32,833 nucleotides of DNA from Bacteroidales bacterium (GCA_015061245.1 SUWY01000024.1:1-32833); one strand, 5' to 3'; positions 19,628-29,128 are shown, counted from the stretch's first letter. Numbers and translations: made by a program. Notes: a model not told the origin generated them from the sequence alone.

Positions 19628-19652
19628 AAGAGAAAGGATGAAAGGAGAAGCC

Positions 19653-19677
19653 AATTCCTAATTCCTAATTCCTAATT
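19653..19677. repeat. heptamer tandem repeat before lptE
   Basis: Three exact copies of AATTCCT plus a partial fourth (AATT), in the 59-bp gap between the activator gene and lptE. The reverse complement reads (AGGAATT)n, which is the same unit family as the heptamers between groES and groEL, in opposite orientation. Confidence 0.85.
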
Positions 19678-19686
19678 GAAGAAAGT

Positions 19687-20208
19687 ATGAAAAGCAGATT
19701 ATACATAGCAATCATTGCAATCTTTGCACTATTCACATTGCAAAGTTGCGGAGTGAAGGTTAAGTACTCATTTACCGGAGCCAGTATTCCGGTAGGCGCG
19801 AAAACATACTCGGTAGACTACTTCCCTAACCGAGCTCTATTGATTGTGCCCTCGCTCAGCACAACATTTACAGAGAAATTGCGCACCTACATTCAAGACC
19901 ACACCTCACTTATCGAGGTTACCGATGGAACAGGCGAGCTGCGTTTCGAGGGCGAGATTACCGGCTACACCCAAAAACCTGTAAATATTACAGCGAACGA
20001 GGTTGCAGCCTCTAACCGATTGACAATTGAGGTTCGTTGCGCATACACCAACACCCTGACAGGAGAGAATGATTTCGACTCGAGGTTCTCACAATATTCC
20101 GACTACTCTATCGACGCAGATTACGATGCAATCGAAGAGAGTTTGATTGAAGAGATTACCGACGTAATTGTCGAGGATATATATAACAAGGCCTTTGTAA
20201 ACTGGTAA
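19687..20208 (+). CDS. lptE: LPS assembly lipoprotein LptE
   Basis: Probable LptE, the outer-membrane lipoprotein that plugs the LptD barrel and helps place LPS on the cell surface. A 20-residue signal peptide ends in the lipobox LQSC with C21 as the lipidated residue. It is followed by CGVKVKYSFTGASIPVGAKT, the pattern of the Bacteroidota LptE family, and a region resembling the family fold up to residue 173. The next gene starts at the base after its stop codon, so the two are coupled. Identification rests on family pattern and the conserved activator-lptE-secG neighbourhood, not on a search. Confidence 0.85.
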   Translation: MKSRLYIAIIAIFALFTLQSCGVKVKYSFTGASIPVGAKTYSVDYFPNRALLIVPSLSTTFTEKLRTYIQDHTSLIEVTDGTGELRFEGEITGYTQKPVNITANEVAASNRLTIEVRCAYTNTLTGENDFDSRFSQYSDYSIDADYDAIEESLIEEITDVIVEDIYNKAFVNW

Positions 20209-20772
20209 ATGGAGAACGAGAACCTAATTCACTGCCTCAAATATGGCGAGGCCACTATTGTGGATAGCGAGGAGCTTAAAGCTTTAAGCAAAACATATCC
20301 ATGGTTTGGAGCTGCCCATTTTGCCCTACACCGGATAGCACAATTTAGAGGTAGTGCAACCCCGGAGGATGAGAGCAACGTGTGGTTACGCCTTCCAAAC
20401 CCCATGCAACTATGCCGCATTATGGCCGGCGAGGATATTTTTGAACAACCTAAACCTCAATCTACACCATATTATAACATTGAGACAGAGTTGCAGGCAG
20501 AGAAAGCAGATATAACTCCGGAAAATCCGGACCTTATTGATAAGTTCTTAAATAACATTCCAATAGAGCCGACAGAGCAGAAAAACGAGTCAGAAAAGCC
20601 TCAGGAGGAGATAAGCGACATCTGTTTTACTGAAACTTTGGCTAAAATTTACCTTGATCAGGGACTTTATGAGAAGGCAATGACAACTTATTTCAAATTA
20701 AGTTTGAAAATTCCAGAAAAAAGTAGTTACTTTGCAGTTCAAATTGAAAAAATAAAACAGCTTAATAAATAA
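20209..20772 (+). CDS. conserved TPR-type cytoplasmic protein
   Basis: 187 residues with no signal peptide or membrane segment. The N-terminal part (about 25-45) has [20 protein letters not shown]. The middle (about 85-140) is a Pro/Glu/Lys-rich linker. The C-terminus (142-187) holds one clear TPR-like helix pair, [20 protein letters not shown], followed by [20 protein letters not shown]. Proteins of this layout occur next to secG in other Bacteroidota, but no function is known to me. It starts directly at the end of lptE and lies 11 bp before secG, so it is probably an accessory protein-interaction factor of this operon. Confidence 0.8.
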   Translation: MENENLIHCLKYGEATIVDSEELKALSKTYPWFGAAHFALHRIAQFRGSATPEDESNVWLRLPNPMQLCRIMAGEDIFEQPKPQSTPYYNIETELQAEKADITPENPDLIDKFLNNIPIEPTEQKNESEKPQEEISDICFTETLAKIYLDQGLYEKAMTTYFKLSLKIPEKSSYFAVQIEKIKQLNK

Positions 20773-20783
20773 CCTTAAAAATT

Positions 20784-21140
20784 ATGGTAGTATTCTACGT
20801 ATTAATCGGTTTAGCTTGTCTTTTGCTAATCTTGATTGTATTGGTACAGAACCCAAAAGGAGGCGGATTGTCATCAACTTTCGCCGGATCTAATCAGATT
20901 TTGGGTGTTAAAAAGACTAACGACTTCCTTGAGAAAGCTACATGGACATTGGCAATTGCAGTTGGTGTATTCTGCGTTCTTTCATCAATGGGCATTGAGA
21001 GCAACGACGAAATGAATCGCAGCGACTTGGAGAATCGTATCATGAACGAGGTTCCTGTTCAGAGCGAGGAGCTTCCTGTTACAGCACCAGAGGGCACAAC
21101 TGTTGAGGTTGAGACCACTGCAGAAGAGGTTGCCGAGTAA
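20784..21140 (+). CDS. secG: protein translocase subunit SecG
   Basis: Small inner-membrane subunit that stimulates SecYEG translocation. Two hydrophobic segments are visible (about residues 2-21 and 52-69), with the SecG signature VQNPKGGGLSSTFAG between them. The C-terminal 45 residues are acidic, with Glu/Thr/Val repeats, an extension common in Bacteroidota. The length is 118 residues. It is the last gene of the activator-lptE-TPR-secG operon, followed by a terminator hairpin 24 bp downstream. Confidence 0.93.
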   Translation: MVVFYVLIGLACLLLILIVLVQNPKGGGLSSTFAGSNQILGVKKTNDFLEKATWTLAIAVGVFCVLSSMGIESNDEMNRSDLENRIMNEVPVQSEELPVTAPEGTTVEVETTAEEVAE

Positions 21141-21164
21141 AATGCTAAATAGGCTTAGGCTAAA

Positions 21165-21200
21165 ATGTCAGTATGGGACTGCCATACTGACATTTTTTTT
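21165..21200 (+). terminator. terminator after secG; perfect 12-bp dyad that may also be an operator
   Basis: ATGTCAGTATGG (21165-21176) and CCATACTGACAT (21182-21193) form a perfect 12-bp stem with a 5-nt loop, and a run of T residues follows (to 21200). This fits an intrinsic terminator for the secG operon. The dyad is also centred about 50 bp upstream of the predicted groES start site, so it could serve as a binding site for an activator. Confidence 0.85.
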
Positions 21201-21202
21201 AT

Positions 21203-21219
21203 TTGGCACACTTTCTGCA
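21203..21219 (+). promoter_or_regulatory. candidate sigma-54 (-24/-12) promoter for groESL
   Basis: TTGGCAC (21203-21209), then five bases, then CTGCA (21215-21219). The invariant GG (21205-21206) and GC (21217-21218) are separated by exactly ten bases, as RpoN holoenzyme requires, and the -24 element TGGCAC is a perfect match. The -12 element differs from TTGCA at one base. The predicted start near 21230 gives a leader of about 30 nt before groES. No convincing housekeeping promoter and no CIRCE element were seen in this gap. Confidence 0.6.
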
Positions 21220-21259
21220 TAGCAGATTACGTAGAACAAACATTAAAACTTAAAATATC

Positions 21260-21527
21260 ATGGCAATTAAAGCTATCTTAAACAAAATCATTGTTGAGCC
21301 TGTTGAGGCAGAGACAAAAACTGCAAGCGGAATTATCATTCCGGACTCTGCACAAGAGAAACCAAATAGAGGAAAAGTTATTGCTACCGGAAACGGAACC
21401 AAGGACGAGCCTATGGAGGTAAAAGTTGGCGATATTGTAGTTTTCGGGAAATATTCAGGAACTGAGTTGAATGTAGACGGCGATAAATATATTATCATGT
21501 CTCAGAATGAGGTTTTGGCGATACTAT

Positions 21528-21529
<2 letters not shown>
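21260..21529 (+). CDS. groES: co-chaperonin GroES
   Basis: Ten-kilodalton lid of the GroEL cage. The 89-residue product begins MAIKAILNKIIVEPVEAETK and has the mobile-loop region TASGIIIPDSAQEKPNRGKV and GDIVVFGKYSGTEL, all diagnostic. It lies 37 bp before groEL. The gap to secG contains the secG terminator and a sigma-54-like promoter, so groESL should be a separate transcription unit. Confidence 0.98.
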
Positions 21530-23195
<1,666 letters not shown>

Positions 23196-23221
23196 TCATT
23201 CCCCACACAAACATATTAATC

Positions 23222-23263
23222 AAACAGCCGAGAGTTTATCAATCAAAACTCCCGGCTGTTTTT
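23222..23263 (+). terminator. intrinsic terminator after groEL
   Basis: A stem of ACAGCCG (23224-23230) and GAGTTT (23232-23237), pairing with AAACTC and CGGCTGT with one internal mismatch. It has an 8-nt loop and ends in five T residues. It lies 27 bp after the groEL stop codon and may also stop minus-strand transcription from the convergent gene at 23278. Confidence 0.85.
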
Positions 23264-23277
23264 AGTAATATAAAATC

Positions 23278-24585
23278 TTACCTATCGTACCATCCTCCTA
23301 TCAAGTAGGGATATTCATCAGGATTACTTGCTCTGACCAAACGACATCCATTTACCACAAGGCCTTCTATAATATACTCACCCGCAATTCGCGATTTTCC
23401 CTCAATCAATAATCTTTCACCATTTATCGACCACTCTCCGCTATAAGTTCCTTGCAACTCACCAAGGGAATTACCCACAGACCAACCTACATAATCCTTT
23501 GCTTCATACCCGCCTGGCCAAAAATCAACTACTGTTTTTTGTTCTTCATCTGAATTCTCGACATTTACATGAAGCATCCATTTACCAAGAATAAGCATAG
23601 AGTAAGTCAGTTCTGACTTTTTATATTCTTCCTCATCCAGTATGAGCACATTTGATGTAAGTTTAGAAATTGCCAACTGCTCTTTATAATACTCATTATA
23701 GGCTATTTCCACAAATTGGGGAGACAAGCTATATGTATAGGTAAAACGTTTTCCAGGATTTCCCTTATCAAAATAAAGTCCTGTCCCATCCTCAAAAAAT
23801 GAAAAGGCTGTATAGTCATAATTTAAGTCACTACCCCAATCATCACGCCATGTCCCAACGATAGCGGCATAATCATCACCTCTACGATAATTATAATTAT
23901 CTGAAATTTCAAGCACATCGCAATAATATAAATTTAATATTTCCCCTGATAAATTATATCGCCATATCTCATAGTCTGATTTTCCCTCATATTTTATATA
24001 GAGCCATTCATTAAATGTAAACCAACTAACGATATTATCGTAACTATAATCAACAGGAGATAAAAATTCGCTACAGCCAGCACCATTACCATCTAATATC
24101 AATGTTGAAGTAGCTGTCTCTGTTTGATTATACATCCATCTTCCTATTAAATTTTCATTATGCTCATAATTAATGAACTCAGGAGTCTGTTTTGATTTTG
24201 TAAGGATTGAAGCATTAAAATATCCTAAAACCAAATATTCAGAGGTCCATTCAACTACTGTGCGCTCTGCACCATGCAATTGGAGCCAATCATTCCCGTT
24301 TTGGTAATAGAAGATAATTTCCCCTTCTCTATAATAACACTCTCCCCGAAGTTCTAACGATTTTCCCACAGAGACATATATGCCTTCCATTGTTCCATCC
24401 GGATTGATAGTTAAATATTGATAATAATTGTCTCCTCTCTCTACTTGATAATATGTTCCACATAAGTTTAGTGGAATATTTTGATTCTCAAAATCTGTGA
24501 CAGCCACTTCGGGATCATCACTTCCACACGAAAGGCACAAGGCCATTGTTACTGCACAAAGGCAGCAGGTCAATATTTTTCTCAT
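23278..24585 (-). CDS. lipoprotein with four lipocalin-like repeats
   Basis: 435-residue predicted lipoprotein with a signal peptide ending in LCLSC, where C20 would be lipidated. The next residues, GSDDPE, are acidic, resembling the Bacteroidota surface-export context. The mature part shows four units of about 90-105 residues, each opening with a Gly-x-Trp/Tyr motif: GTYYQV (43), GRWMYN (148), GTWRDD (244) and GKWMLH (334). These are followed by short beta-strand patterns and turns such as NPDGT and FEDGTG. This resembles lipocalin-like domains of Bacteroidales lipoproteins; ligand and role are unknown. It is monocistronic, converges on groEL and is divergent from the ATPase gene. Confidence 0.75.
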   Translation of the reverse strand: MRKILTCCLCAVTMALCLSCGSDDPEVAVTDFENQNIPLNLCGTYYQVERGDNYYQYLTINPDGTMEGIYVSVGKSLELRGECYYREGEIIFYYQNGNDWLQLHGAERTVVEWTSEYLVLGYFNASILTKSKQTPEFINYEHNENLIGRWMYNQTETATSTLILDGNGAGCSEFLSPVDYSYDNIVSWFTFNEWLYIKYEGKSDYEIWRYNLSGEILNLYYCDVLEISDNYNYRRGDDYAAIVGTWRDDWGSDLNYDYTAFSFFEDGTGLYFDKGNPGKRFTYTYSLSPQFVEIAYNEYYKEQLAISKLTSNVLILDEEEYKKSELTYSMLILGKWMLHVNVENSDEEQKTVVDFWPGGYEAKDYVGWSVGNSLGELQGTYSGEWSINGERLLIEGKSRIAGEYIIEGLVVNGCRLVRASNPDEYPYLIGGWYDR

Positions 24586-24732
24586 ATAAATAAATTTAAA
24601 TGTTTATTGTAAATATATCGAATAGAATGAGGAGCAGCCACCATTGCATAGTTCCAAAGAAGCAACAAATGCGATGCCTTAATGGAAACCGTTGCTACCA
24701 AAAAGTAGAAAACGCAGTTTTCCAGGACTTAA

Positions 24733-24781
24733 TTTTATAGGAAAACGCTGTTTTTTACAGCGGTTTTTTATAGGAAAACGC
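24733..24781 (+). repeat. 16-bp direct repeats and GAAAACGC boxes before the ATPase gene
   Basis: TTTTATAGGAAAACGC occurs exactly at 24733-24748 and 24766-24781, 33 bp apart. A third GAAAACGC is at 24708-24715, inside the palindrome GAAAACGCAGTTTTC. Between the repeats, CGCTGT and ACAGCG can pair. The second copy occupies the expected -33 region of the promoter at 24803, so these may be operator sites. Confidence 0.7.
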
Positions 24782-24802
24782 ACCTCATATCAAAAAATGT
24801 AC

Positions 24803-24810
24803 TATCTTTG
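24803..24810 (+). promoter_or_regulatory. -7 element for the AAA ATPase gene
   Basis: TATCTTTG matches TAnnTTTG, 21 bp before the ATG at 24832, so the transcript leader would be about 15 nt. No TTTG is found at the -33 distance; that position is covered by the direct repeat ending at 24781. This suggests a promoter that depends on, or is controlled by, a protein bound there. Confidence 0.5.
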
Positions 24811-24831
24811 CACTAACAAATAAGCCGTATT

Positions 24832-26190
24832 ATGTTATACAGAAAAATTACAAAACGGATTGAAGAATATCTCTCATCAGATTCTGACAGGATGCTGTTG
24901 ATCGATGGAGCCCGACAGATAGGTAAGTCCTACATTATCCGCCATGTTGGAGAAAAAAGGTTCTCTAACTATATTGAAATAAATATGGAAGAGGATAAAT
25001 TGGGCGACCGAGTTTTCGCAGATGCCAAAACGACTAAAGATTTTTATATGGCGTTGAGCATTATTGCAGGCGAAAAGATGAAGCAGCGAGAGAATACACT
25101 CGTATTCATTGACGAGATACAAGCCTATGATCACCTCCTTACACTGGTAAAATTCTTAATGAAAGAGAAAAAGTTTACCTATATTGCTAGTGGCTCATTG
25201 CTTGGAGTGACATTGAAGAACACACAATCTGTTCCTATCGGAAGTTTAGATATACAGCACATGTATCCTATGGATTTTGAAGAGTTCTTATATGCCAATG
25301 GCGTGGGAGAGATTGCTATCGATGCCATGAGAGAAAGTTTTAATAAGCAGGAGGCTCTATCGGAAGCTATGCACAACAAAATCATGGATCTCTTTAAAAA
25401 ATATCTATTAGTTGGCGGGTTACCGAAGGCAGTTGAGACATTTGTTGAGAGCCGTAATGTCGTTGAATTCCGTTCTATTCAGAAAGAGGCTCACGATTTA
25501 TATGGTGTCGATGCCTCTAAATACGAGGATGAACATGATAAAAAATTAAAAATACACCGTATCTTTGATATGATTCCATCAAACCTTGAGAATAAAAAGA
25601 AGAGAGTTATCATTAAAGATATCGAAGACAAAAAGTGGAAAAGGAGTAATGATTATTTAGATGAGTTTGATTATCTAATCTCTGCCGGCATAGCGTTAGA
25701 GGTAAAGGCAATTAGTACGCCGACATATCCATTAATAGAGAATAGCGGCAAGAACTTGTTAAAACTCTATTTGAATGATGTAGGCATCCTATCCGGCATA
25801 TTCTATCGCAACAACATCAAGGCAGTAATGTCGGATATCAAGAGTATTAATCTCGGCTCTATTTATGAGACAGTTGTTGCACAAGAGCTGAAGGCTCACG
25901 GATATGATTTATACTATTACGATAACAAGAAAAACGGAGAAGTTGACTATTTGATTGATGACGCAGACGAGCTATCAAATATCCCTATCGAAGTGAAATC
26001 TGGAAAAGATTATACGGTGCATAGCGCATTAGATAAGTTCTTGTCAAATGATGAGTATAATATCAAAAAAGCCTATGTACTATCCAATGAACAGAAGGTA
26101 TACATAAAGAACGGAATAATATATATGCCTATCTACTATATTATGTTCTTCCAGAACACCTCAAATGTCGTAGAAAACTTTTTAGACTAG
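24832..26190 (+). CDS. AAA-type ATPase with DUF4143 / nuclease-like C-terminus
   Basis: Member of the AAA_14-DUF4143 family, common in gut Bacteroidota and often variable between strains; its cellular role is not established. The N-terminal ATPase has Walker A GARQIGKS (26-33), Walker B LVFIDEIQ (90-97) and the sensor-like ASGSLLG (119-125), followed by YPMDFEEFLYA. The C-terminal domain carries the spaced acidic pattern of a PD-(D/E)xK-like fold: E346, GEVDY (369-373) and IEVKSGK (386-392). No signal peptide is present. It stands alone between two minus-strand loci with its own promoter, upstream repeats and downstream terminator, which fits a self-contained accessory module. The reading frame stays open for 27 codons after the stop codon. 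Confidence 0.88.
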   Translation: MLYRKITKRIEEYLSSDSDRMLLIDGARQIGKSYIIRHVGEKRFSNYIEINMEEDKLGDRVFADAKTTKDFYMALSIIAGEKMKQRENTLVFIDEIQAYDHLLTLVKFLMKEKKFTYIASGSLLGVTLKNTQSVPIGSLDIQHMYPMDFEEFLYANGVGEIAIDAMRESFNKQEALSEAMHNKIMDLFKKYLLVGGLPKAVETFVESRNVVEFRSIQKEAHDLYGVDASKYEDEHDKKLKIHRIFDMIPSNLENKKKRVIIKDIEDKKWKRSNDYLDEFDYLISAGIALEVKAISTPTYPLIENSGKNLLKLYLNDVGILSGIFYRNNIKAVMSDIKSINLGSIYETVVAQELKAHGYDLYYYDNKKNGEVDYLIDDADELSNIPIEVKSGKDYTVHSALDKFLSNDEYNIKKAYVLSNEQKVYIKNGIIYMPIYYIMFFQNTSNVVENFLD

Positions 26191-26274
26191 ATTACCACCT
26201 ACGGCATAACCACTGGAAAGCACAGCGACATAGTCCAAAAACAGATCTCTATGGACGACCTATTTGCAGTATAG
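26191..26274 (+). other. short in-frame coding-like tail after the ATPase stop codon
   Basis: Directly after the TAG of the ATPase gene, the same frame reads 27 sense codons to a second TAG, including SDIVQKQISMDDLFAV, which looks protein-like. It may be a remnant of another gene or a readthrough tail. An open stretch this short can arise by chance, and I do not recognise a family. Confidence 0.2.
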
Positions 26275-26290
26275 CAGGGAATAAAATTAT

Positions 26291-26320
26291 AGCCTAGAAT
26301 TCTTTCTCGAATTCTAGGCT
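26291..26320. terminator. bidirectional terminator between convergent genes
   Basis: AGCCTAGAATTC (26291-26302) and GAATTCTAGGCT (26309-26320) form a perfect 12-bp stem with a 6-nt loop. It is flanked by A-rich sequence on the left and T-rich sequence on the right, so it should work on both strands. It separates the ATPase gene (plus) from the end of the seven-gene exported operon (minus). Confidence 0.82.
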
Positions 26321-26344
26321 AATTTTAAAGATCATTGATATGCT

Positions 26345-27559
26345 CTATTTTTTTACTATTTCACGAATCAACAATCCTGGATAAAATCCAGTACCACTAA
26401 TTACCCTAAATGTTGTTCCCTTTAACTGCGAACTATACGACCCCTCTTCTGTTGCCATATAGCGATTATCCCATATCATACCCTCTATAGGCTCTATTAC
26501 TCCTATTCTATTATAGGTAGTTTTACCATTTTCGTTAACCTTTTGCTCCAGGACTTCATATTGACATCCAGGCTCAACCCCCTCCTTCAGCCCTATCATA
26601 GCAACCAACGGCTCTGTTGAATATAGTGGAACCTTGATTCTAAACACTTCGTATCGCTTTTGAAGTTTTGCAATTGATTCATCAATTGCTCTTGCACAAG
26701 AGCGAGTTATGATTGCGTTAGGATCATATATGTCGCCCATGGTTGCCTCGCCGGCATTAGAACTATAATTTCCTACATAGGTCAAGACGAATGGACATTT
26801 CTTAAAATTATCTCTTTTTTCTATATTCGAGTCACCTCGTTGAATATATGCATTAGAGTAAAATTCATTCGCTAATTCCTCATTCCATTCTAACTTGAAC
26901 AAATGAGTTGTTATATTTACTCGGAAACCTTTAATTTCAGAAATAAGTGAACTTACCTGATCGGATATGTCTGTCAAATCAACACCAAAACTCGCTCCAA
27001 GAATAGACATTAAACCTCCAACAACCTGTCCAGCTATTTCAGATGACTTCTGCTTATCAATATATCTTATATCATTAACTATTAGAAATGTATTATTAAT
27101 TAACTCTTCACCTGCATCAGCTAACATGCCTAAACCACGTTGCGACATTTGTGCTAATTCAATATCGGCATAACTAGCATCATATAATCCTCTTTGCGTG
27201 ATTAATGACATGTCACACTCTCCGGTAGCAGGGTCTCGCTCAAACCATTTTGCAACCATATGATGGGCGAAATTATTTTTATTTACAAAATCAACTATTT
27301 CCCCCTCATTACTTTTAGTATCCTTGCTAGACAAAATTTTAATACTCAAATCATGATTATCAAACTTATCCGGAATGGGAATTGTCAAAAAAGCATTCTC
27401 TATCTCTTCATAGTATTTAGCTTCATCATGACTTACTAAAACAGAATAAAGCGAACTTCTTCTATAACGTGTCTCACCTAATTCACTTCCAACCTGCGCA
27501 CTCAAAGTATTTAATGTAGCGCATAACAAAATGGACACAAAGAATAACAGTTTTTTCAT
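26345..27559 (-). CDS. exported protein of unknown function (404 aa)
   Basis: I do not recognise the family. A signal peptide of 21 residues ends LSA|Q, predicting signal peptidase I cleavage and an N-terminal glutamine. The mature protein has a charged first third, a helical segment with QRGLGMLADAGEELINNTFL, and a glycine-rich hydrophobic stretch (QVVGGLMSILGASFGV, about residue 180) that is too short and polar to be a sure membrane span. A beta-rich C-terminus follows, with LYSTEPLVAMIGLKEGVEPG, which looks like a small barrel domain. It is the last gene of the exported operon, 18 bp after the WG-repeat gene and before the bidirectional terminator. Confidence 0.75.
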   Translation of the reverse strand: MKKLLFFVSILLCATLNTLSAQVGSELGETRYRRSSLYSVLVSHDEAKYYEEIENAFLTIPIPDKFDNHDLSIKILSSKDTKSNEGEIVDFVNKNNFAHHMVAKWFERDPATGECDMSLITQRGLYDASYADIELAQMSQRGLGMLADAGEELINNTFLIVNDIRYIDKQKSSEIAGQVVGGLMSILGASFGVDLTDISDQVSSLISEIKGFRVNITTHLFKLEWNEELANEFYSNAYIQRGDSNIEKRDNFKKCPFVLTYVGNYSSNAGEATMGDIYDPNAIITRSCARAIDESIAKLQKRYEVFRIKVPLYSTEPLVAMIGLKEGVEPGCQYEVLEQKVNENGKTTYNRIGVIEPIEGMIWDNRYMATEEGSYSSQLKGTTFRVISGTGFYPGLLIREIVKK

Positions 27560-27577
27560 TTTATAACACTTATATAA

Positions 27578-29116
27578 TTAATACTCCCAATACTCATCAC
27601 CAATAATTGAATTCAGGCTATGACGAATTTTAGAATTCATCCTCTTAATCTTAAAGACTTGTACCTCTCGTAAAGTTAATGGAAGACTCTTATTATTCAT
27701 TTTGCTCTGTTTTATCAAATCTACTACATCTTGACTATTATCAAATAATGGTGTAATAACATATTCATTAAATTGATTAATTGCTCCCCATTTATCTTCA
27801 TTCTTAACAACAGCAAAATCTTCTACCCACTCCACTAATATATCATTATATTGTAATGGAATAACAACGTCTCCAGCTTTGTTGATAAAACCAAATTTGG
27901 AATTTTCGTACACCCCAGCTCTTCCATTAAAAAAAGGCAAACCTTGCTTGTAACTATTCTCAAAAAGATAATTACCACTATAATCTATCCACCTCGTTGC
28001 ACTATCAGACACTAAACATATAGAGCTATCACTTGGAACATAAATTTTTGTATAAATGAAATCAGTAATAGGTAATCCCGAATAATCTATAACACCCATT
28101 TTAGTATTTTTGCTAGAGCTAGAAGATGCTACTCTTAGCTGCTCGCCTTTTTTATTTATCACAGCATCTGCTTCCGAAAGTTGCACAATGGCCACTCCAT
28201 TAGTAAAATCATCAGCCTTAGTAAACATACAGGGGGTTATTGGCTGTCCGTCATTACCAATATAACCTAATTTGCGACCTTGCCTACATATAATTACTCC
28301 ATCCTTGTAAAATCCTATTCCATTATAGGTCTGCGAAGAAATCACCTTGCCCAATCCATTTATAAAGGAATAACTTCCTGAATTATTTACAAATCCAAAA
28401 TTATCATCGAGCATACCACAATCTGAACACCCTTCAAGAATTATACTACCGGAAGCATCAATAAGAGAATAACTTTTCCCTTTTAAACTAACCTTAGCCG
28501 CCCCATAGCAAAAATCTTCTGCATACATATATTGAATCGGAGTAATTGAATTTCCCATTACATCCACGTAACCATATTTCTTACCTTTTTGAATCCAAGC
28601 AAGACCATCGCTAAAGTTCTCGGCTACTTTCGTATACAAAGCAGGGATGATTATTTTACCATTGATATTAGCATAACCATATTTTCCTCCAGTAATTCTA
28701 CGCCCTAAAGCATCTTCATAACCTCCACTCTCCTCACGCTCTAATTCGTCCCGTTTATGAGCCAATTTCATAGGATCATCCTCACCATTTGCATAATTTG
28801 CAAACACTGCCTCTAATTGCTTGCTTGGAGAATATTCTTTTGCTCCTGAATTGACCCAAAAAACGCCTAAACTATCTATAGGTGATACAAAGGAAAATTG
28901 AGGTTCAAAAATCACATTACCTTTCCCATCTACTATACCAAAAAGGCCTCCTGATATATTTCCAAATTCATCAATCTTACCTCCTGAATTTACTAGCCAT
29001 ATATCATTGGTCGTGATATATTGAGCCCAATCATATTTCTCAGAGACATCACTTTGAGCCATTACAAGCGTGGGCGCAACAAACAATACCGCAAGCAATA
29101 ATAAATATTTTTTCAT
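27578..29116 (-). CDS. exported WG-repeat protein
   Basis: 512 residues with a signal peptide ending VMA|Q (20/21). The body is made of about ten WG/KWG-type repeats of 35-45 residues, with units such as GKYGYANINGKIIIPALYTK, KKYGYVDVMGNSITPIQYMY, RKLGYIGNDGQPITPCMFTK and SKFGFINKAGDVVIPLQYND. Such repeats form beta-rich solenoid or propeller-like structures that usually serve as binding scaffolds. The insert around 330-345 is serine-rich, and the last 45 residues are a charged helical tail. It is the sixth gene of the exported operon, 12 bp after the preceding gene. Specific ligand unknown. Confidence 0.85.
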   Translation of the reverse strand: MKKYLLLLAVLFVAPTLVMAQSDVSEKYDWAQYITTNDIWLVNSGGKIDEFGNISGGLFGIVDGKGNVIFEPQFSFVSPIDSLGVFWVNSGAKEYSPSKQLEAVFANYANGEDDPMKLAHKRDELEREESGGYEDALGRRITGGKYGYANINGKIIIPALYTKVAENFSDGLAWIQKGKKYGYVDVMGNSITPIQYMYAEDFCYGAAKVSLKGKSYSLIDASGSIILEGCSDCGMLDDNFGFVNNSGSYSFINGLGKVISSQTYNGIGFYKDGVIICRQGRKLGYIGNDGQPITPCMFTKADDFTNGVAIVQLSEADAVINKKGEQLRVASSSSSKNTKMGVIDYSGLPITDFIYTKIYVPSDSSICLVSDSATRWIDYSGNYLFENSYKQGLPFFNGRAGVYENSKFGFINKAGDVVIPLQYNDILVEWVEDFAVVKNEDKWGAINQFNEYVITPLFDNSQDVVDLIKQSKMNNKSLPLTLREVQVFKIKRMNSKIRHSLNSIIGDEYWEY

Positions 29117-29128
29117 ACAAAATTTGTT

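Noticed and set aside
21201..21235. Housekeeping promoter for groES using TTTG at 21202 and TACGTAGA at 21228
   Set aside because: The spacer is 22 bp and the -7 box matches only three of six defined bases, a weaker fit than the sigma-54 pattern in the same place.
21201..21259. CIRCE/HrcA operator before groES
   Set aside because: No TTAGCACTC-N9-GAGTGCTAA-like inverted repeat is present.
24600..24660. Promoter for the lipocalin-like lipoprotein
   Set aside because: The best -7 match on the minus strand (TATATTTA) misses the final G, and no TTTG lies at 19-21 bp.
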